Positions 16,646 through 24,705 are shown, numbered from the stretch's first letter. The stretch: 44,610 nucleotides of DNA from Bacteroidales bacterium (GCA_017449975.1 JAFSYK010000039.1:1-44610); one strand, 5' to 3'. Translations and numbers: made by a program. Notes: generated from the letters alone by a model not told the origin.

Positions 16646-18625
16646 TCACAATTTTCGCAGGTTTATGAGGATGATGGTGAAGTCTGTGGCTATGCGGTAG
16701 TGTTTGGCATATTGGCTGTCGAGTAGTACGACATCGGGATTTTTGACATGGGGCAGCCGGTCGCTGGTGGTCAGTATACCGCTTCGCAGACTCGGCAGAG
16801 AGCTCGTCGTCGCTTTCTTGCGACGGAGGGTTGGAGGGTTTGAGGGTTGGCTGTTGGGACGACTGTACGACACCCATGTCTTTTTGCCTATCAACACCTG
16901 CCAACAATGGGCAAAGTAGTGTCGCTTGTCGTGTTGCAGCCAGAAGAGAATGGGAAAGAGCAACAGCAGTATTATTGATGCAACGATGTCGAAAAGTCGC
17001 TTGTTGCGTCGGCTGGCGGTGGAGTTGATGCGGGCGAAGTTGTCGACGTATAGTTCTTCAGGCGATTCGGTGTAATTGCTGCCCAGCAGTACGTCGTTGG
17101 TGGCGGGCACCACGCGGAAGTTGACGTCGCGGTCGTGCCAGGCGATGGTGTCGTCGAGCATTTTGCGCACTGGGACATCCTGAGCGCAGAAGACCACTTC
17201 GTCGACCCGTTGGGTGACGTTCTCCAGTGAGCCCTGGGTGGTGATTACAGAACGGGGAACGATGCCGAGATGTCCCAGCAGGGTGTAGACGCGTTGCTGT
17301 TCGGCTTCGCCGCCGACGATAAGGTAGCGGCGGTGACGCTGGCTTCGTTTGTTGTAGCCAGGCACGCGCAACACATTGAGTACTGCCCGCAGTGCGAAGA
17401 TGGCGATGAAGGACCACATGGAGCCCAGCAGGATGATGGCGCGGGAGTAGCGCATCGATTCGTCGAGCAGCGAGTAGAAGGTAAGAAGTGCCAGTGCCCC
17501 CACGCCGATGCCCTGCGCAATCTTCATGGGTCGCATGGGTTTGTCGTAGCCGCCACTGAGATAGATAGACAGCAGTAGAATCAGCGAATAGAGTGGTAGG
17601 ACGGCCCAGGTGTAGACCGCTGGGTAGTAGTCGACATTGCTGGCCCAGTAGGAGGCCCAGAAGTCTTTGATAACGATGAATCCAGCCAGTGAGAGCACCA
17701 GGTCTGCGACAGGCAGCGTGAGGTGAACCAAGATACGTTGCATCCACGCCAGTGTTGCCCGCAGCCAGATGCCGACTTGCAGCAGCAGGGCTGCCGACAG
17801 GCGCCGTCCGCCGCCGAAGTAACGCCGTGTGAAGATGGCCATGGCGTTGTAGAACGTATAGACGTAGGAGAGGCTTTCCTTTCGGGTGCACTCGCCTTTG
17901 TAGTGCAGGATGCGGGCTTCGGGGAAGTAGATATTCTTGTAGCCCGCCTCGTGGATGCGCCACGAGAGGTCGACATCTTCGCCAAACATAAAGTAGCTCT
18001 CGTCGAAGAGTCCGACGCGGCGCAGTACCGCAGTGGTGGTCATCAGGAAAGCGCCGGGCAGGATGTCCACCTCGTTGACGGCATCGTCGTCGAGGTGCCC
18101 CATATAGTAGGCCGCGTAGCGCGGGTGACGGGGGAAGAGCCGTGCCATTCCGCACATCTTGTAGAACGAGGTGCGCGGCGATGGGAATCCGCGCTTGCTT
18201 TCACGCAAGAAGGTACCCTGTGCGTTGACCATCTTCACACCCAGACCACCGCAATCGGGATGCTGCCGCATGTAGGCAACGCAGCGTTGCAGGGTATCGG
18301 CCTCGACCAAGGTGTCGGGGTTGAGTATGAGGATATAATCAGCGTTGTTGGATTGTTGAGTTGTTGAGTTGTTGGTTCCCGATGCTAATATTTCCCTGAG
18401 CGCCTGGTTGTTGGCGCGGGAGAAGCCCACGTTCTCCGTATTGGCGATAAGGTGTACTTGCGGATATTTGTCGCGCACCATCTCCACCGATCCGTCGTCG
18501 GAGTCGTTGTCGACAACCCAGACGTCAAGGTCGATCTCGTCGCGCTCAGAGTCGTAGAGCGAGTAGAGACACTGGTCCAGAAAATGACGAACGTTATAAT
18601 TGACAATGACAACGGAAAGGTGCAC
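16646..18625 (-). CDS. Membrane glycosyltransferase family 2 with sugar-transferase-like tail
   Basis: The 659-residue protein starts with a GT2 domain: HLSVVIVNYNV, WVVDNDSDDGS, ILILNPDT (DxD-like site) and the rhamnosyltransferase-like EDVDLSWRIHEAGYKNIYFPEA. Several membrane helices follow (about 275-420), then a nucleotide-sugar-like fold RYLIVGGEAEQQRVYTLL, then RRNKRLFDIVASIILLLLFP, which resembles the start of bacterial sugar transferases but lacks their catalytic part. A role in surface polysaccharide synthesis is inferred. The start is GTG at 18625. Two low-complexity stretches (about 82-94 and 586-600) are encoded by repeat tracts like those between genes, so parts of the protein may be recent insertions. 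Confidence 0.8.
   Translation of the reverse strand: MHLSVVIVNYNVRHFLDQCLYSLYDSERDEIDLDVWVVDNDSDDGSVEMVRDKYPQVHLIANTENVGFSRANNQALREILASGTNNSTTQQSNNADYILILNPDTLVEADTLQRCVAYMRQHPDCGGLGVKMVNAQGTFLRESKRGFPSPRTSFYKMCGMARLFPRHPRYAAYYMGHLDDDAVNEVDILPGAFLMTTTAVLRRVGLFDESYFMFGEDVDLSWRIHEAGYKNIYFPEARILHYKGECTRKESLSYVYTFYNAMAIFTRRYFGGGRRLSAALLLQVGIWLRATLAWMQRILVHLTLPVADLVLSLAGFIVIKDFWASYWASNVDYYPAVYTWAVLPLYSLILLLSIYLSGGYDKPMRPMKIAQGIGVGALALLTFYSLLDESMRYSRAIILLGSMWSFIAIFALRAVLNVLRVPGYNKRSQRHRRYLIVGGEAEQQRVYTLLGHLGIVPRSVITTQGSLENVTQRVDEVVFCAQDVPVRKMLDDTIAWHDRDVNFRVVPATNDVLLGSNYTESPEELYVDNFARINSTASRRNKRLFDIVASIILLLLFPILFWLQHDKRHYFAHCWQVLIGKKTWVSYSRPNSQPSNPPTLRRKKATTSSLPSLRSGILTTSDRLPHVKNPDVVLLDSQYAKHYRIATDFTIILINLRKL
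16818..16860 (-). repeat. In-frame repeat tract, 3' part of glycosyltransferase gene
   Basis: On the minus strand the DNA reads as CAACCCTCAAACCCTCC-type words encoding NSQPSNPPTLRRK. The same words make up intergenic tracts elsewhere in the window. Confidence 0.5.
18343..18377 (-). repeat. In-frame repeat tract, 5' part of glycosyltransferase gene
   Basis: GTTGTTGGATTGTTGAG-type words lie inside the GT2 domain, just before the conserved YILILNPDT strand. They encode TNNSTTQQSNN. The same words form the tract upstream of prfB at 16532-16570. Confidence 0.65.
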
Positions 18626-18654
18626 GGAGTGAATTATAGGGAGTTAATATTCAA

Positions 18655-18745
18655 TTTGTAGTTAAGTGGAAAGTAGTTAAGTAGTTAAGACAAATGAATG
18701 GTTATTGAGAGTTATATGTGTTGTCTATTCACTAATCACTAATGT
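18655..18745 (-). repeat. Dispersed repeat copy before the glycosyltransferase gene
   Basis: Read on the minus strand it contains ACATATAACTCTCAATAACC, then ATTCATTTGTCTTAACTAC and CTTAACTACTTTCCACTTAAC. The same string occurs on the plus strand at 23621-23684 with one extra seven-base unit, and in part at 24727-24775. It is a dispersed element oriented with the downstream gene. Confidence 0.6.
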
Positions 18746-19503
18746 ACAGGATAAATCTCAGGGCAGCCTGGAGTGTAATAGGCGGCGATGAAGGCGATCA
18801 ATATCAGCAGGATCTTTTTCCAACTGAACAGATTGTGGTCGTGGTCGAAAAGGATGCTCACCGATACGTGGAGCAAGATGCCGACCACCAAGCCCATCAG
18901 CAATGACTGTAGCACCTCGTTGTCGGGCAGCAGGTAGAGGTTGCACAATGAACCCAGTGGCGTCATCACGGCAAATATCAGCAGTAGCAGCAACGAACGA
19001 CGGAAGCTGTAGCCGTTGTTGATAAAAAGTCCGAGCAGCACCAGTGTGATGGGGATATTGTGCAGCACAATGCCGTAGAGTAGTCCTTGGTGGATGTCGC
19101 CGTCGGGGTCGACCAGCGGCATACCCTCCAGAAACGAGTGGATGGAGAGTCCGATAAGCAGTCCGGTCACGGGATGCGTCTTGTGGCGGTGCTCCTCGCA
19201 TTCGTGACAGTGGTTGTGGCCATGTTCCACGCCGCCGGTGACATGTTCCAGCACCAGCTGGACGAAGTAGCCCAGCAGCACGGCGGCACCTACCTTGATA
19301 TGCAACCGCGGGGTCTCGAACCCTTCCAGGTAGAGATGTGGCACCAGATTGATGAAGCAGGAGGCAAAAAGAAATGCACCGCCAAAAACTGATATATTGG
19401 CAACGGTTTTGTCAGAAAGCAGTCGTTTCCCGGGAAGCAACACTATCCAACCCACGATTCCGACGACGATAAGTGTATAAAAAAGAATGATTGTAGTGTT
19501 CAC
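18739..19503 (-). CDS. ZIP-family metal transporter
   Basis: The 254-residue membrane protein has about eight helices. The ZIP metal-path motifs are seen as GLSIHSFLEGMPL (helix 4) and YGIVLHNIPITLVL (helix 5), and a His-rich cytoplasmic loop VEHGHNHCHECEEHRHKTH lies between helices 3 and 4. It probably imports or moves Zn2+ or a similar divalent metal. The likely start is GTG at 19503 (VNTTIILFYTLIVVG); upstream in-frame codons run through the promoter and into the opposing SRP RNA gene, so a longer form is unlikely. A -7 box on this strand lies at 19525-19532. It is divergent from the SRP RNA gene. Confidence 0.85.
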   Translation of the reverse strand: MNTTIILFYTLIVVGIVGWIVLLPGKRLLSDKTVANISVFGGAFLFASCFINLVPHLYLEGFETPRLHIKVGAAVLLGYFVQLVLEHVTGGVEHGHNHCHECEEHRHKTHPVTGLLIGLSIHSFLEGMPLVDPDGDIHQGLLYGIVLHNIPITLVLLGLFINNGYSFRRSLLLLLIFAVMTPLGSLCNLYLLPDNEVLQSLLMGLVVGILLHVSVSILFDHDHNLFSWKKILLILIAFIAAYYTPGCPEIYPVH

Positions 19504-19524
19504 GTTGATGATGTTATAAAAAAA

Positions 19525-19532
19525 CAAAAATA
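19525..19532 (-). promoter_or_regulatory. -7 box for ZIP transporter gene
   Basis: On the minus strand the sequence is TATTTTTG, a match to TAnnTTTG, 22 bases before the proposed GTG start. No good -33 box is seen at the expected spacing. Confidence 0.5.
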
Positions 19533-19550
19533 CTACTTTTTTTGAAATTG

Positions 19551-19581
19551 TTTGGCAGTTGTGAAAAAAGTTGTACCTTTG
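19551..19581 (+). promoter_or_regulatory. Bacteroidetes-type promoter for SRP RNA
   Basis: TTTG (19551-19554), 19 bases, TACCTTTG (19574-19581): an exact match to TTTG-N17-23-TAnnTTTG. Transcription would begin a few bases downstream, at the first stem of the SRP RNA. Confidence 0.85.
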
Positions 19582-19585
19582 CATT

Positions 19586-19689
19586 CGGGTAAGTCTTATA
19601 CGACCAGCTCCCATTGAATCCCCCAGGGTAGGAATACAGCAAGGGTGTTTGGTTGTAGCGGTGCGATATAATCAGCTTACCCTTTTTTT
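19586..19689 (+). ncRNA. ffs: Bacterial small SRP RNA (4.5S RNA)
   Basis: The segment has the SRP RNA core: CAGG (19624-19627), GTA-GGAA-TAC tetraloop hairpin (19628-19637), AGCA (19638-19641), flanked by CCC/GGG pairs. This is the conserved Ffh-binding helix 8 with its GGAA tetraloop. The ends pair as GGGTAAG (19587-19593) with CTTACCC (19676-19682), followed by T7, giving an RNA of about 100 bases closed by its own terminator. It has a perfect promoter directly upstream. The RNA joins Ffh to target membrane and secretory proteins co-translationally. It was identified by motif only; a covariance-model score was not run. Confidence 0.87.
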
Positions 19690-19702
19690 GTGTCATTACG
19701 TT

Positions 19703-20440
19703 ATGAAATCATTGATACAGAGATGGGTTATTGTGGCGTTGCTGCTTGTCGTGGCGATGCCTGCCGACGCCCAGCGCCGCCGTTCAGGGTCGGATGGCGT
19801 CACCTTTCGCGCCTATCCTGTGGTGGGTATCACCACGTCGCAGATTGAGGGCGACTACTTGAAAGGATTCAAAAAGTGGGGCTTCACCGCCGGTGTGGGT
19901 GCCCAAATGTATCTGGGCGACAGCGACCGCTGGTCGCTGTCGGTCGAGGCCGACTTTGCACAGCGTGGAACGTTGGAGTATTCCAGAAGTGCCGAGGTGC
20001 CTTACAATATTGAAGGTCTGACACTCAACTATGTCGATGTGCCACTGACGTTCCATTTCACCGACCCGTGGGGTGGCATCATGGTGGGTGTCGGTGTGGT
20101 CTACTCCCGCTTGGTCAACCAGCCGCACGGCACCATTTCGTTCAATCCCGCCTACGTGGAACCCGACACCAGCGATATGAGCTTTCTGCGCAACGACTTT
20201 TCGGTGGCGGGCGACATCCGCTTCACGTTGTGGCGCAACCTGATGCTCAGTCTCCGAATCCAGTATTCGCTCATCCCCGTCAAGAAAGGCTGGACCTTTG
20301 TCGAGCATATCACCGCCAACGACAGCGAGCCGCCCAAGGTGACGGTCAACGACTGCTACAACTTCTCCTTCGGCATCCGCCTCATCTATATGTTCGGCGA
20401 TGCCCCGTCAAGCTCCTCCAGCCAACGAAAAAGGAGGTAA
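19703..20440 (+). CDS. Outer-membrane beta-barrel protein
   Basis: The 245-residue product has a signal peptide (MKSLIQRWVIVALLLVVAMPADAQ) and alternating-residue strands typical of the PorT/OMP beta-barrel families, for example RAYPVVGITTSQIEGD, AGVGAQMYLG, LSVEADFAQRGT, NYVDVPLTFHFTD and FSFGIRLIYMFG. It probably sits in the outer membrane; its function is unknown. The ATG at 19703 begins the signal peptide and lies only 13 bases after the T-run of the SRP RNA, so expression may depend on read-through of that terminator. It ends in a Ser-rich and basic tail. A long repeat tract follows. Confidence 0.82.
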   Translation: MKSLIQRWVIVALLLVVAMPADAQRRRSGSDGVTFRAYPVVGITTSQIEGDYLKGFKKWGFTAGVGAQMYLGDSDRWSLSVEADFAQRGTLEYSRSAEVPYNIEGLTLNYVDVPLTFHFTDPWGGIMVGVGVVYSRLVNQPHGTISFNPAYVEPDTSDMSFLRNDFSVAGDIRFTLWRNLMLSLRIQYSLIPVKKGWTFVEHITANDSEPPKVTVNDCYNFSFGIRLIYMFGDAPSSSSSQRKRR

Positions 20441-20578
20441 ATGGTGAATAGTGAAGATGTGAAGATGTGAATATGTGAAGATGTGAAGAAGTAAATATGT
20501 GAAGATGTGAAGATATTAACCCCTTAACATCTTAACCCTCAATAACCCATAACCAATAACCATTCCCCAGCTCAACTC
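20441..20578 (+). repeat. GTGAAGAT / AACCCATAACC repeat tract before coaD
   Basis: The left half repeats GTGAAGAT and GTGAATAT units about nine times (20453-20512). The right half has TTAACATCTTAACCC and CTCAATAACCCATAACCAATAACC words. It reaches the coaD ATG. It is not a CRISPR: units are contiguous and degenerate with no unique spacers. Confidence 0.7.
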
Positions 20579-20580
20579 AA

Positions 20581-21009
20581 ATGCTTGTTCTCTTTCCCGG
20601 TTCCTTCGACCCTTTCACCGACGGTCACGCCAATATCGTTAAGCGTGCCTTGCGGCTGTTCGACGGCGTAGTGGTGGCGGTGGGTGAGAACAGCGACAAG
20701 CGTTACCTCTTCTCGTCGGAAGAGCGGGTGCAAAAGATAGCGGAACGTTATGCTGACGAACCGCGCGTGCGTGTGGTCTGCTATTCCGACATGACTGTCG
20801 ACTGCTGCCGTCGCTGTGGCTGTGGCGCCATCGTGCGGGGTGTGCGCAATGCGCAGGATTGGGAATACGAGTCCACCGTGGCTGCCGTCAACCAGCGGCT
20901 GGCACCTGACATCGAGACCGTCTTGCTGCCCGCCGACACCGACCTGCGTGACATCAGCAGCACCCTCGAAAGAGAAAAACTGCTGCACGCTTCTAATAAG
21001 ACTAATTAG
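20581..21009 (+). CDS. coaD: Phosphopantetheine adenylyltransferase
   Basis: CoaD makes dephospho-CoA from 4'-phosphopantetheine and ATP. The 142-residue protein has the nucleotidyltransferase motif PGSFDPFTDGHANIV (HxGH-like TDGH, about 6-20), the IVRGVRNAQDWEYE motif (about 84-97) and DISSTLERE (about 123-131) near the end. The family usually continues for another 12-15 residues after the SSxxxRE motif. Here the end reads LLHASNKTN, and the last codons and stop (AATAAGACTAATTAG) are made of the TTAGACCAA-type repeat tract. The missing tail may or may not harm activity. The ATG at 20581 matches the family start. It lies upstream of recG. Confidence 0.9.
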   Translation: MLVLFPGSFDPFTDGHANIVKRALRLFDGVVVAVGENSDKRYLFSSEERVQKIAERYADEPRVRVVCYSDMTVDCCRRCGCGAIVRGVRNAQDWEYESTVAAVNQRLAPDIETVLLPADTDLRDISSTLEREKLLHASNKTN

Positions 21010-21072
21010 ACCAATTGGACCCATTAGACCAATAACTCAACTCTCAATTCTCAATTCTCAATTCTCAACCCC
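20993..21072 (+). repeat. Repeat tract spanning the coaD stop
   Basis: AATAAGACTAATTAGACCAA words, then CCCATTAGACCAATAACTC, then CTCAACTCTCAATTCTCAATT repeats, up to the recG ATG. It forms the coaD stop codon and matches the tracts after the ABC transporter gene and pepA. Confidence 0.6.
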
Positions 21073-21073
21073 C

Positions 21074-23164
21074 ATGTCTGTGGATCTCTCAACGAATATC
21101 ACCTATCTGAAAGGGGTAGGTCCTTCCCGCGCCGAGACGCTGGGCAAGGAGTTGGATATCCACACCTATCGCGACCTGCTCTACTATTTTCCGTTCCGCT
21201 ATGTCGACCGTTCGCATCTGTCGACCATCTCCACCATCAATGAGGAGGAACCTTTTGTGGTGCTTCGCGGCAACATCCGCGATATGCACACCATTGCCAC
21301 GGGCAAGTCGTCGCAGCGCCTCGAGGCGCTTTTCGACGATGGAACGGGACAGATGGTCTTGGTTTGGTTCCAGGGAATCCGTTGGATCAAAGAGTTGCTG
21401 AAGCCCAACGTGACCTATCTGCTGATGGGCAAGCCCACCTATTTCAACGGACAGCTGCAGATGTCGCATCCCGACATCGAGCCGATGGGCGCCGCCAGTT
21501 CGGGACACCAGTTTCTGCCAGTCTACAGCACCACCGAGAAGGGCAAGGGGAAGGGCATCACGTCGAAGGCCATCACCCACATGGTCGACATGCTGTTTGC
21601 CCAAATGTCGGGACAGGTCGAGGAAATTCTGCCCGACGAGGCGGTGCAGCACTACCGGCTCATGCCGCGTCACACCGCCTTGCACGCCATGCATTTCCCG
21701 AAAACGGCGACGGAGATGCAGCAGGCCACGATGCGCATGAAATTCGAGGAGCTGTTCCTCATGCAGCTGGACTATCAGTTCAGTCGCAACGAGCGCAAGC
21801 GCCACTCCCAGGGCCATCAGTTCAACGTGGTGGGCGACAACCTCAACCGCTTCTTCCACGAGAAGATGCCGTTTGAGATGACGGGTGCGCAGAAACGTGT
21901 GGTACACGAGATATGGAACGATATGCGCAGCGGCCGACAGATGAACCGGCTGCTGCAGGGCGACGTGGGCAGCGGCAAGACGCTGGTGGCTTTGCTCACT
22001 ATGCTGCTGGCCGTCGACAACGGCTTCCAGGCCTGCCTGATGGCACCGACGGAGATTTTGGCTACGCAGCACTATAACAATTTCCTACGCATGCTCGACG
22101 GGTTGGGATTGCGTGTGGCGTTGCTCACCGGCAGTCTGAAAGCCGCGGAGAAACGCACGTTGAAGCAGCGGCTGAAGAAAGGGGAGGTCGACATCCTGGT
22201 GGGCACCCATGCGTTGATAGAGCGCGATGTGGAGTTTGCCCGTCTGGGCTATGTCGTCATCGACGAGCAGCACCGCTTCGGCGTGGAACAGCGTGCGAAG
22301 CTGTGGGCCAAGAGCGAGGTGGCGCCGCACATCCTTGTGATGACGGCTACGCCCATCCCGCGCACGTTGGCGATGACGCTCTACGGCGACCTCGAAAGTT
22401 CGGTTATCGACGAGCTGCCGCCGGGACGTGAGCCGGTGCGCACCATCCACGGCACCGATGCCAAGCGGCTGCAGCTGTTTGACTTCATGCGACGCCAGAT
22501 AGCGGCGGGCCGACAGGTCTATGTAGTCTATCCGCTCATCAACGAGTCGGAGAAGAGCGACCTCAAAGACCTGATGGACGGCTATGAGAGTATCTCGCGG
22601 GCCTTCCCGCTGCCACACTACCAGCTCAGCATCGTCCACGGACAAATGAGTGCTGAGGACAAATCTTTCGAGATGGATCGCTTCAAGCGGGGCGTCACCC
22701 ATATCATGGTGGCGACGACGGTCATCGAGGTGGGGGTCGATGTGCCCAATGCCACGGTGATGGTCATCGAGAATGCCGAGCGTTTCGGTCTCTCGCAGCT
22801 GCACCAGCTGCGAGGACGTGTGGGTAGGGGAGGCGGCGCCTCCTATTGTGTGCTGATGACCCGCGACGACCTGTCGAAGTCGGCGCGTGAGCGCATCCGC
22901 ACGATGTGTCAGACCACCGACGGCTTCAAGATTGCCGAAGCCGACCTCAAGTTGCGCGGCCCCGGCGACCTGCAGGGACTGCGACAGAGTGGACTGCTGG
23001 AGCTGAAACTCACCGATCTCGTCGACGACGAGCCCATCGTGCGTGCCGCCCGCGACATGGTGGGTGATATTTTGCAACGCGACCCCGACCTGACCAACTA
23101 CCCCAAGTTGCGCCGCTACCTTGCACAGCACAGCACCCACCAGCAATGGGGAAAAATCAGCTAA
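21074..23164 (+). CDS. recG: ATP-dependent DNA helicase RecG
   Basis: RecG remodels stalled forks and branched DNA. The 696-residue protein has an N-terminal HhH/wedge region (LKGVGPSRAETLGKELDIHTYRDLLYYFPFRYVDRS, followed by an OB fold to about 150) and helicase domains with Walker A LQGDVGSGKTLVALL, DEQHRFGVEQR (DEQH box), TATPIPRTLAMTLYGDL, and the motif VI region QLHQLRGRVGRGGGASYC. The length matches the family (about 690-700). The start is the ATG at 21074; a longer frame upstream overlaps coaD and has no homology. Its 3' end overlaps the maximal open frame of the next, GNAT-type gene. Confidence 0.95.
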   Translation: MSVDLSTNITYLKGVGPSRAETLGKELDIHTYRDLLYYFPFRYVDRSHLSTISTINEEEPFVVLRGNIRDMHTIATGKSSQRLEALFDDGTGQMVLVWFQGIRWIKELLKPNVTYLLMGKPTYFNGQLQMSHPDIEPMGAASSGHQFLPVYSTTEKGKGKGITSKAITHMVDMLFAQMSGQVEEILPDEAVQHYRLMPRHTALHAMHFPKTATEMQQATMRMKFEELFLMQLDYQFSRNERKRHSQGHQFNVVGDNLNRFFHEKMPFEMTGAQKRVVHEIWNDMRSGRQMNRLLQGDVGSGKTLVALLTMLLAVDNGFQACLMAPTEILATQHYNNFLRMLDGLGLRVALLTGSLKAAEKRTLKQRLKKGEVDILVGTHALIERDVEFARLGYVVIDEQHRFGVEQRAKLWAKSEVAPHILVMTATPIPRTLAMTLYGDLESSVIDELPPGREPVRTIHGTDAKRLQLFDFMRRQIAAGRQVYVVYPLINESEKSDLKDLMDGYESISRAFPLPHYQLSIVHGQMSAEDKSFEMDRFKRGVTHIMVATTVIEVGVDVPNATVMVIENAERFGLSQLHQLRGRVGRGGGASYCVLMTRDDLSKSARERIRTMCQTTDGFKIAEADLKLRGPGDLQGLRQSGLLELKLTDLVDDEPIVRAARDMVGDILQRDPDLTNYPKLRRYLAQHSTHQQWGKIS

Positions 23165-23609
23165 CCCACATTCAACAATTAAACAATTCAACAGTTCAAC
23201 AATTAAACAATTCAACAACAATATCATCTCCCTTCGTGCCGCAGGCAAAGGCATCTTTGTCGATGGCAGCATGCAGCTGGCGGCGTTGGTCGATGGTGAG
23301 CTGGTGGGCTGCATCGACCTCTACAACTACGACCCCATCCATCGTCGTGCCGAAGTGGGTATCGGCGTGGAAAGGAGCTGTCGTCGGAAAGGTTATGCCA
23401 CGGCCATGCTGCTGGAATTGGACAAGCTGTGTGCCCGTCAGCTGCACCTGCATCAGCTCTACTGTGATGTTGTGACTTCCAATACCGTGAGTTGCCATCT
23501 TTTCGAGCGTTGTGGCTACCGTCAGATCGGTGTCATGCAAGAATGGGTTGTGGTCAACGACGAATACCGCGACGTCCTCCGCTTCCAAAAAATTCTTAAT
23601 AATGATTAG
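23165..23609 (+). pseudogene. 5'-truncated GNAT acetyltransferase
   Basis: From about 23230 the frame encodes a GNAT core: LAALVDGELVGCIDLYNYDP, RRAEVGIGVERSCRRKGYATAML (acetyl-CoA loop RRKGYA), LHLHQLYCDVVTSNTVSCHLFERCGY and a normal end. Related SpeG/RimJ-type enzymes have about 45 more residues before this, carrying the first strand and two helices. Here that region is replaced by a repeat tract encoding STIKQFNSSTIKQFNNN, and the open frame continues back into recG with no good start (the ATG at 23121 lies inside recG). It could be a broken gene or a shortened protein started at a non-ATG codon. It is listed as a pseudogene with doubt; coordinates mark the region after recG. Confidence 0.6.
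23166..23222 (+). repeat. CAATTAAACAATTCAACAG repeat tract
   Basis: Alternating AACAATTAA and AACAATTCAAC words occupy the place where the 5' end of the GNAT gene should be. They match the tract before prfB and the one inside the glycosyltransferase gene, read in sense. Confidence 0.7.
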
Positions 23610-23690
23610 TGGTTAGACAATACATATAACTCTCAATAACCCATAACCATTCATTTGTCTTAACTCCTGTCTTCTTAACTACTAAAGAAA
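23605..23690 (+). repeat. Dispersed repeat copy before mltG
   Basis: Contains ACATATAACTCTCAATAACC, CATAACC, ATTCATTTGTCTTAACTCC and CTTCTTAACTACT. It is nearly identical to the minus-strand copy at 18655-18745 except for a seven-base unit and small changes. Confidence 0.6.
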
Positions 23691-23700
23691 AGAGTCTCCT

Positions 23701-24705
23701 ATGAAGCGTTTCCTAATAATCCTCGCCGTTCTGCTTCTTCTTGCCGGCTTTGGCTTTTTCGCCCTTTGGCGACCGGCCCCCATCGACGAGCCAGTACGTA
23801 TCAACATCCCCGCTGGCAGCACCTTTGATGCGGTGATGGACAGCGTCGAGACGCACAATGCCACGTCGAGTATTGCGCTGCTTCGCTCGGTGTTGCGCTG
23901 CGTTAGCTATCCGGAGCATGTCAAATCGGGCAGCTATGTGGTGACGCCTGAAATGGGCGTGTTGCGGTTGGCTTTCAAACTTCACCGTGGCAACCAAGAC
24001 CCTGTGCGTCTTGTCATCGGTCAGGCGCGCACCGTGGAGCAGCTTTCATCGCTCGTTGCGTCGCAGGTCGACATCCCGTGCGACACTCTGTTGCGGATGC
24101 TGCGGGACGACAGCATCTGTGCGCAGTATGGCATGTCGCCCGCCACCATCATTGCGCTGTTCCCCAAAAACAGCTACGAGGTCTATTGGAACATCTCGCC
24201 GTCGGCCTTGCTGAAACGCATGCAGAAAGAATACAATGCCTTCTGGAACAGCCGTCGACAGCGGCAGTGTGAGGCGCTCCAGCTGACACCTGTCGAGGTG
24301 ACGACGCTGGCTTCCATCGTCGAGGAGGAGACCAACCAGGACGACGAAAAGGAGAATGTGGCGAGTGTCTATCTCAACCGCTTGCGCATCGGTATGCCGC
24401 TCCAGGCCGACCCCACGGTCAAGTATGCCTCCGGCAACTTCGCCCTGCGACGCATCACCGCTGCCACGCTGCGCATCGAGAGCCCCTACAACACCTATCT
24501 AAACAAGGGATTGCCTCCCGGACCCATCTGTATCCCAGGCCGTGCCAGCATCGACGCGGTGCTTGCCAACCGCAAGACCAACTTTATCTACTTCTGTGCC
24601 AGTGAAGACTTCTCCGGCCACCACCGCTTCGCTGCCACGCTGGCCGAACACAACGCCAACGCCGCCCGCTACCACAAAGCCCTCAACGCCAGAGGTATTA
24701 AGTAA
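23701..24705 (+). CDS. mltG: Endolytic murein transglycosylase MltG
   Basis: MltG cleaves nascent glycan strands in the inner membrane and sets strand length. The 334-residue protein has an N-terminal membrane anchor (FLIILAVLLLLAGFGFFALW, 4-23), a LysM-like region (about 35-110), then the YceG catalytic domain with the active-site Glu in LASIVEEETNQDDEKENVAS (about 204-223), VYLNRLRIGMPLQADPTV, SPYNTYLNKGLPPGPIC and a C-terminal FSGHHRFAATLAEHNANAARY. Length is normal. The ATG at 23701 is clear. It is preceded by a dispersed repeat copy, so an operon link to recG is uncertain. Confidence 0.93.
   Translation: MKRFLIILAVLLLLAGFGFFALWRPAPIDEPVRINIPAGSTFDAVMDSVETHNATSSIALLRSVLRCVSYPEHVKSGSYVVTPEMGVLRLAFKLHRGNQDPVRLVIGQARTVEQLSSLVASQVDIPCDTLLRMLRDDSICAQYGMSPATIIALFPKNSYEVYWNISPSALLKRMQKEYNAFWNSRRQRQCEALQLTPVEVTTLASIVEEETNQDDEKENVASVYLNRLRIGMPLQADPTVKYASGNFALRRITAATLRIESPYNTYLNKGLPPGPICIPGRASIDAVLANRKTNFIYFCASEDFSGHHRFAATLAEHNANAARYHKALNARGIK

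Noticed and set aside
20453-20512. Possible CRISPR array from the GTGAAGAT units
   Set aside because: Units are contiguous, about eight bases and degenerate; there are no spacers and no cas genes nearby.
22085-23314. Minus-strand open frame opposite recG
   Set aside because: Antisense to the RecG helicase motifs; no independent support.
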